Position numbers and translations under genes: made by a program. Shown one piece after another: positions 60,017 through 64,000 of a DNA stretch of 64,000 nucleotides; the first letter of the stretch is position 1; every line of letters starts with the position of its first letter. The DNA lies in NCBI RefSeq assembly GCF_000340215.1, contig NW_006921536.1:3971664-4035663 (forward strand), given 5' to 3'. Origin of the DNA: Pseudocercospora fijiensis CIRAD86 (Eukaryota; Ascomycota; Dothideomycetes; Mycosphaerellales; Mycosphaerellaceae). A model generated the notes under the pieces. The model was not told the DNA's origin. It made no database searches and was given only the letters and a program-made list of their open reading frames with translations.

Positions 60017-61141
60017 TATATATAGAGTACTATACCGTAAGGAGAAGCTTTCTAGAAGCGAGTAGAAGGTAGCTATTAAAACTTATTATATTTAACTCGT
60101 ACTTATTCTATATAGGAAATACTCGTCCGGCTAGCGTACGATATTATATAGTACTTAGTCTACGATAATATTTATTTCTAGGATATAGTTCGGGATTAGA
60201 CTACATTTAATTAGTTAGTTATACGCAATCTTATAGTAGCGCTACTAGTACGCTTTACTCTGTATATTCGCTATCCTAATACTAGCCTACGTATTAACGA
60301 TTTTAAAGCGGATACGCGACTAGACGCTACGGATATCTATAATGCCTCTACGATTAGAGAAGACGAATAGTCTCGGAAATTATCGATATATTATATATCT
60401 GCGGCGATTATAAGTATCTTCGAAAATAAGCTTATAACTATAGTCGACGACCCTCGGGTTGAGTTAATTACGTAGTAGCTAGGACTATATCTACTACGGG
60501 CCTCTAAAACTAAATTCTACCTACTTAGTACTATTTACTATAGCGAGAGTACTATTAATAGGAACGCTGCGGTATAAGAGGACATTATACTACGTAAGCT
60601 GCGCCTTAACCTAGTCGTAGACTTTCTTATACAGTTATAGCTTTTTTACGGAGATTAATAGTCGGTATAGCGTATATAGTATAATAAAGGTAAAAAAATT
60701 AAAAGCGTAAGGCTATTCGAGCGGCGGGATTAGATAATGCCTATTATAGGACTCTTCTATACTGCTATAAACCTCTATTATATACTAGTTCGCCTTTTCT
60801 AGAGTATTAGTTAGGATACTAGGTTAGAATATAGTCTTTTCTAGGATAAGTAGATATTTAGTATAAAAGGATTAACTAAGAAAAAACCAAAATACTAGAT
60901 ACTACGTCCCGTTACGCTTTATAGGTACTCTATAAGGATTATCGCATTATTCGTTAAGCAGATATACTATAGCGAATATTTCCCTACGGATTTACCTCCT
61001 AATTTTAGTAACCTAAGAGCGGTTATACCTACTATAGTAGGTCTTACTATAGATAAACATCTTTAGTTCTTAGTAGCTATATATAATAGCTACTTACGGC
61101 CTTTAGTATAGCTAGAAAGAGAATAGGAACGGGTAAATAGT

Positions 61142-61859
61142 TATTAGACCGCTATACTAGTGCGCCCGTTTACTAGCGTCTTACGCCGCGACAAAAGATC
61201 GGAAGTATCCGCGCTTAATAAGCACAGATCTCGGGCGCACTTATAGGCTAGAAGTCACGTGAGTCTTGGCGCTAAGCCTTAGCCTGCACCTCTAGACTCT
61301 AATACGCGCTTCCCTCTTCTTAGCTACAGCCCCCGCAGCCTATAACGTTATACCCCGCACCCTTATATATAGCTAGGCAACGTCTTCTTAGTATACCCTA
61401 TACCCGAACATATAGCTAGGTAACGCCTTAGTATACCCTATACTCGAGGCAGCTAATTAAACAACTATTACAATCTAAACTTATATACGACGGTATAGCG
61501 ACGTTTTTTTAACTGCTTATAAGTCGACCCCTCTAAGGTAGGTGCGCCTATAGTAGAGTCGCGCGCCTAAGGCAATTAGGCGCCTCCGAAGCCGCGTCTA
61601 CCGAGGATTAGCCTAGTTAGCTAATAAGCGTACGCCGACTCGCCGAGAATCGAACGCGCGACTGTTAAACCTATAGACCGTTAAGCGCGGATACTATATT
61701 AGACCGCTATACTAGTGCGCCCGTTTACTAGCGTCTTACGCCGCGATAAAAGATCGGAAGTATCCGCGCTTAATAAGCACAGATCTCGGACGCACTTATA
61801 GGCTAGAAGTTACGTAAGTCTTAGCGCTAAGCCTTAGCCTATACCTCTAGACTCTAACA
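61142..61859. mobile_element. 718-bp TRIM-like LTR element, TSD ATAGT
   Basis: Two 163-bp direct repeats (61142-61304 and 61697-61859) with TGTTAGA...TCTAACA-type ends, seen as TATTAGA...TCTAATA/ACA after RIP. The TSD ATAGT is perfect (61137-61141, 61860-61864). The 392-bp interior has no coding capacity. Read on minus, the sequence just inside the LTR is TAGTATCCGCGCTTAACGG, a possible primer-binding site (former TGGTATCC...). The left LTR is much less mutated (it keeps CACGTGAGTCTTGGCGC) than the right one. It interrupts the DUF6589 gene. Confidence 0.85.
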
Positions 61860-62715
61860 ATAGTATACCTAAAACAAAGCTACTCTCTCTATAGTAGATA
61901 CGTCGGACTCCGCTACGGTTAGAGCCTATTCCGTAAGTATAGCTAAATATCCGCGATCCTATATAGACTATACTTTATCGGCGACTCTATATAACCGAGC
62001 TCTAGCTAACTCTCCGATATACAATTCGGAATATAGATATTAGTTATATTAAACGTCTCTTGCCGTAGCTCGTAGTAGTATTCTTCGGAGCTAGATAATA
62101 TAACTATAGGTACGAGATACTATATCTAATTTAGCTACTTAAGGGCGTAGCTCTATATCTCTATAGCGCGGTTCTAGCCGATAGCGTCGTAAATATAATA
62201 GGTAGGCCCGGGAAAGGGATCGCGGTAGACGAATTGCTCGAACTAATTAATATATAGTATAAAAATAATATACGAAATTTTAAGAATTCGACGTATAATA
62301 TAGTAGAAACATTTAATCGTGTTTTATAGACTACTTTCGCTATAATATAAGTAAATAATGCTTTCGTAGACGAATTCGGAATCCGGAATACTACTAATTA
62401 TTTCTATAAGGATATAACTTACGAAATTAAGGGGCTCTCCGCTTGTCTATTTACTATATACCGTAGCGTAGTCGATCGGTGCCGTAGCGTAGATAATCCT
62501 TCTATTATACCTAACCCGTACTAGGCTAGTATTAATAAAATCTATAAGGAAGTATAGGATTATTTTAACGCAAAATATCTACGTAAAGGCGTATTTATAG
62601 CCGTAGTACCCGATACGGATTTAGATACTTACGATACGGGACTAGATATAGATTAAATTACAATATTTGAAAATATCGAAGATATAGTACTAGATATACT
62701 AGTCCTACTAATAGT

Positions 62716-63290
62716 TTAATTAAATAACGTCTATTTTCGGAAGTTTTACGCGAAGTTCTAACATTTAATTCGACTTTAGTAGTTTTTTTTTAAAAAAAAA
62801 TAGTAAAATATCTCCGTCGCGTAGCTATATTAATACGTATTAGGTCGAATAATTACGCGTATTAGCTTAAATACTTACCCGGCGAACGGCTCCTTTTAGG
62901 GCGTAAGCCCCTCGATTTACTATACTACTATTATACTCCCGAATCCGTACCCTATATCCTAAAACTCGAACGAACTAGAAGGTTAAAACCTTTGCTAAAG
63001 GACGAATATTTATATAAGAGCTACGGAAGTACTTTAGGCTACTACAAATAAGAGAGTAGTAGTAGAATACCTTTTATAATTAGATTTATAGTATCTAATA
63101 GCTCTACTCGGCCTTCGTATCGCATTCTATAATAATAAGAATAATACTAATACTACTCGAGAAACTCTATCTAATCTATCGTACCGATACTAAAAGAACT
63201 AGGGCCTATAAAATATTAGAGAAGAAGTAAAACTATAGAAGCAAAACCCTCTATCTATCGAAGTCCGTAGCGGGTTAGCCCTAGCCTATA
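62716..63290. other. Gene-free stretch after the DUF6589 gene
   Basis: It contains a T9/A9 run near 62786-62803. No coding region was recognised on either strand; its end merges into the degraded C-terminal end of the minus-strand fragment that follows. Confidence 0.45.
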
Positions 63291-63684
63291 TCTACTCTAT
63301 ATTCTTGCTATAATACTACTCGCGAGCTACCTTAGAACTAATAGTACGTAAGTAACGGCGCACTTCTACCTTAACCTCTTCGTCGATAACGATATTAGCT
63401 AGTAGGAGTAATAGGTAGAGAGTACGGCTCTTAGATAGACCGTTATAACTAGCGTAGTAGACCGAGCGGCCGTTAGCGTATATCGTACCCTATGCCTGCC
63501 CGCTATTCGTATCGCGCTCCTTATTTAGGCCCTTAAGGAGCTCCTTAAGGATATCGCTAGATCCGAGGTAGAACTTCTCGATATTATTATAGAGTTTATA
63601 TACGTATACGCGCTACTTCTTTTCCTATATCTTTAGATCCTTCTCGGCTAATTTACGTAGCGTTTCTAAGATATTAAAAGTACG
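63210..63684 (-). pseudogene. Unknown protein fragment, 5' end removed by the gypsy D LTR
   Basis: About 150 codons on minus with only RIP-type stops: LRKLAEKDLKI, then FYLGSSDILKELLKGLNKER, GTIYANGRSVYYASYNGLSK, LLLLLANIVIDEEVKVEVRR and TISSKVARE. It looks helical, with a conserved-looking GRSVYY...GLSKSR core. No family recognised. The frame runs directly into the LTR start at 63685, so the gene was interrupted there. Confidence 0.5.
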
Positions 63685-63873
63685 TATTAGAGGCTATACG
63701 TAATTAGTATATAGTTAGCTCGAGTAAAGCTAGGGTCTTAGTACCTTAGGTAGGGCTTAGCGCTTAGCGTTAGGCTAACTAGCCTGCCTTCCTCCTTCTC
63801 CTCCTAGATCTCTATCGAATACTATACTAACCTACTACTACCCTATCTACCTGCTAATATAACCCTTCTTATA
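63685..63873 (+). repeat. 5' LTR of gypsy D (A/B family)
   Basis: 189 bp, starting TATTAGAGGCTATACG (former TGTTAGAGG) and ending at the TATATAG/TATTCGATC junction. It is an inverted copy of 58599-58787. Confidence 0.88.
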
Positions 63874-64000
63874 TAGTATTCGATCTACCCTTTAAAGGCA
63901 GTAGCTAGACAGTCCTTATTTTAAGCTTTTAGCGGTATAGCTACGAAAACTATCGATTTAACTATATTACGCCTAAATAACGGGACCTATACGTACTATT
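63874..64000 (+). mobile_element. Leader of gypsy D, running off the window
   Basis: It matches the leader of gypsy B in reverse (GATAGTCC/GACAGTCC, AGCTTTTAGCGGTATAGC). The gag should follow outside the window. Confidence 0.8.

Larger units (their letters stand above)
58800..62715 (+). pseudogene. DUF6589-type gene, broken by two insertions
   Basis: Three collinear pieces on plus: about 58800-59083, 60019-61141 and 61865-62715. The first ends RRVLDILLGIGLIAT and is split in frame by the TA-flanked element. The second holds RINDFKADTRLDATDIYN, then LFYGDQQSVQRI and a Lys/Arg stretch, followed by RRDQIMPIIGLFYTAINLYY, the order I associate with DUF6589 proteins (a GDQ-x-V-x-RI box, then a P-x-x-x-L-F/W-H helix). 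The third resumes with VGPGKGIAVDELLELINI and NSTYNIVETF. DUF6589 genes are expanded in fungi and their function is unknown; a mobile origin is often suspected. The 5' end abuts the gypsy B LTR and is lost. The family call is by memory of motif order. Confidence 0.65.

Noticed and set aside
61620..61690. tRNA gene on minus (GTTCGATTC box)
   Set aside because: The T-arm stem does not pair well and no acceptor or anticodon arm can be closed; it is more likely a primer-binding-site-proximal sequence of the TRIM.
1..64000. Mitochondrial or bacterial origin because of the AT-rich, stop-rich sequence
   Set aside because: GT-AG introns with CTAAT-type branch points, histone folds, fungal LINE/gypsy/hAT/Helitron families and RIP signature all indicate fungal nuclear DNA.

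Overview
The window is a transposon graveyard from a filamentous ascomycete (Pezizomycotina). Almost every CAA/CAG and TGG codon has become TAA/TAG, His has become Tyr, and Asp-Asp has become Asn. TpA is in great excess and CpA/TpG are depleted, while CpG survives. This is the signature of repeat-induced point mutation (RIP), which prefers CpA. No long open frame remains on either strand and I found no intact host gene, rRNA, tRNA or CRISPR array. Most genes can still be read because RIP makes substitutions and keeps the frame: reading TAG/TAA as former Gln or Trp gives continuous proteins. All gene calls below are therefore pseudogenes. A fungal order cannot be assigned from sequence alone.

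Layout. 1-4350: Helitron replicase/helicase, cut by the window edge. 4.7-11.4 kb: an intron-containing cluster, all on +, with an unknown basic protein, a hAT transposase, and a histone H3 variant whose frame runs on into a further ~300-codon segment. 11.5-15.7 kb: a 2.1-kb direct tandem duplication; each unit holds a second, different histone H3 variant (two introns, long N-tail, ~45-residue C-terminal extension) convergent with an unknown ~179-residue gene. Introns and spacers from 5 to 15.6 kb share a TAGCCGGC-core minisatellite. 15.7-19.06 and 34.9-38.4 kb: two diverged copies of one Mutator-like (MULE) family. 19.4-24.3 and 28.9-33.8 kb: two full-length LINEs on minus, both with target-site duplications (TSDs). 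24.6-27.9 kb: a third LINE on plus.

38.4-58.8 kb: a copia gag remnant, then two Ty3/gypsy copies (A plus, B minus) meeting tail to tail near 48.2 kb. A carries a hAT-type MITE (8-bp TSD) and a TA-flanked terminal-inverted-repeat (TIR) element, which itself carries a MULE with 43-bp TIRs. B carries a complete chromovirus-type gypsy C with 178-bp LTRs. 58.8-62.7 kb: a DUF6589-type gene interrupted by a 933-bp TA-flanked element and a 718-bp TRIM (5-bp TSD). 62.8-64 kb: an unknown minus-strand fragment, then the 5' LTR of another gypsy of the A/B family running off the window.

The most unusual part is 4.7-15.7 kb: two distinct histone H3-variant types (three copies) beside a hAT transposase. 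Whether they are hAT cargo or host-derived genes caught in a heterochromatic block cannot be settled from this window.
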